Positions 63,612 through 64,000 of a DNA stretch of 64,000 nucleotides are shown piece after piece (position 1 is the stretch's first letter; each line of letters begins with the position of its first letter). The translations under genes and the position numbers were made by a program. Source of the stretch: Epiperipatus broadwayi (taxonomy: Eukaryota > Onychophora > Udeonychophora > Euonychophora > Peripatidae); contig JAQFVV010013367.1 in the NCBI GenBank assembly GCA_028023455.1, positions 62,001 to 126,000 of the forward strand, in the 5' to 3' direction. The notes under the pieces were generated by a model. That model searched no databases. It was not told the origin of the DNA and saw only the letters and a list, made by a program, of their open reading frames with translations.

Positions 63612-63985
63612 ATTTCTTCAGTAAGTTAATATGTATACTTTTTATGTAAATACCATATTGTATAGATACTTAATTATATATGTATAATAAATCAGTAATT
63701 CACTTCTCTGTTTAAAATTAGTTGACATTATTTTTATTTGCAAAAAAATATTTAAAAAAAATATTAATAAAACTATATTATAAACAAATGTTTTTATTAT
63801 TTAAATGAAACTTACATTTCTTCAGTAAGTTAATATGTATACTTTTAATGTAAATATCATATTTTATAGGTACTTAATTATATACATATAATAAATCAAT
63901 AATTAATTTTTCTGTTTAAAATTAGTTGACATTTTTTCTTTTTATTTGCAAAAAAAATAAAAAAAAAAGTTTAAAAAAATCATGA
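63612..63985. repeat. 203-bp tandem duplication
   Basis: Units at 63612 and 63815, both starting ATTTCTTCAGTAAGTTAATA, sharing TACTTAATTATATA.ATATAA and CTGTTTAAAATTAGTTGACA. Divergence is low, indicating a recent duplication. Confidence 0.9.
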
Positions 63986-64000
63986 GCATTCTTATGCTTA

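Overview
The window is a strongly AT-rich piece of an animal (metazoan) nuclear genome, almost certainly an invertebrate. No host protein-coding gene, rRNA or functional tRNA can be supported. The evidence for an animal genome is an RTE-like non-LTR retrotransposon (APE-type endonuclease plus reverse transcriptase) in four or more copies, tRNA-derived SINE-like repeats, a CCHC-type ORF1 remnant, and long (TA)n, (TAA)n and (CTAT/CTGT)n microsatellites. I cannot name the species.

Layout: 1-1.8 kb, plain AT-rich DNA. 1.8-5.2 kb, a full-length RTE copy (A, minus strand) with a 12-bp target-site duplication. 5.2-6.7 kb, a 100-bp tandem repeat and an LTR-like block leading into a gag-like reading frame. 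7.3-8.2 kb, a ~420-470 bp tandem repeat. 9.4-10.9 kb, a cluster of four inverted-repeat (foldback) elements embedded in (TA)n. 12.1-14.6 kb, tRNA-like SINEs, a 524-bp tetranucleotide microsatellite and a relative of the 9.4-kb foldback arm. 15.8-16.5 kb, an 85-bp and a 27-bp satellite. 18.4-20.1 kb, a decayed LINE ORF1 (CCHC zinc knuckle) followed by traces of ORF2. 21.1-22.1 kb, a triplet repeat and a ~210-bp tandem repeat. 23.5-25.9 kb, two old decayed RTE fragments, one carrying a small insertion with a 16-bp target duplication. 26-33 kb, mostly featureless. 33.7-35.6 kb, further foldbacks beside (TA)n. 37.2-43.8 kb, an RTE element (B+D, plus strand) split by a second, oppositely oriented RTE copy (C). 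44-64 kb, more microsatellites, hairpins, SINE-like 3' ends, LTR-like blocks and short tandem duplications, with another foldback at 52.5 kb.

The most interesting signal is in the central loops of the foldback elements at 34.0 kb and 52.6 kb, in a detached half-copy at 34.5 kb, and in degenerate form at 10.2 kb. These loops contain what reads as a type I hammerhead self-cleaving ribozyme: CTGATGA, a short stem II, GAAA, a 3-bp stem III closed by a 4-nt loop, then a NUH cleavage site and a stem I. A tiny stem III is what is known from hammerheads of Penelope-like elements and the non-autonomous animal 'retrozymes'. Here the ribozyme sits at the apex of head-to-head units whose outer ends run into (TA)n, so this looks like a family of TA-associated, ribozyme-bearing foldback retroelements. 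The core was identified by reading and hand-folding; cleavage activity is inferred, not shown.
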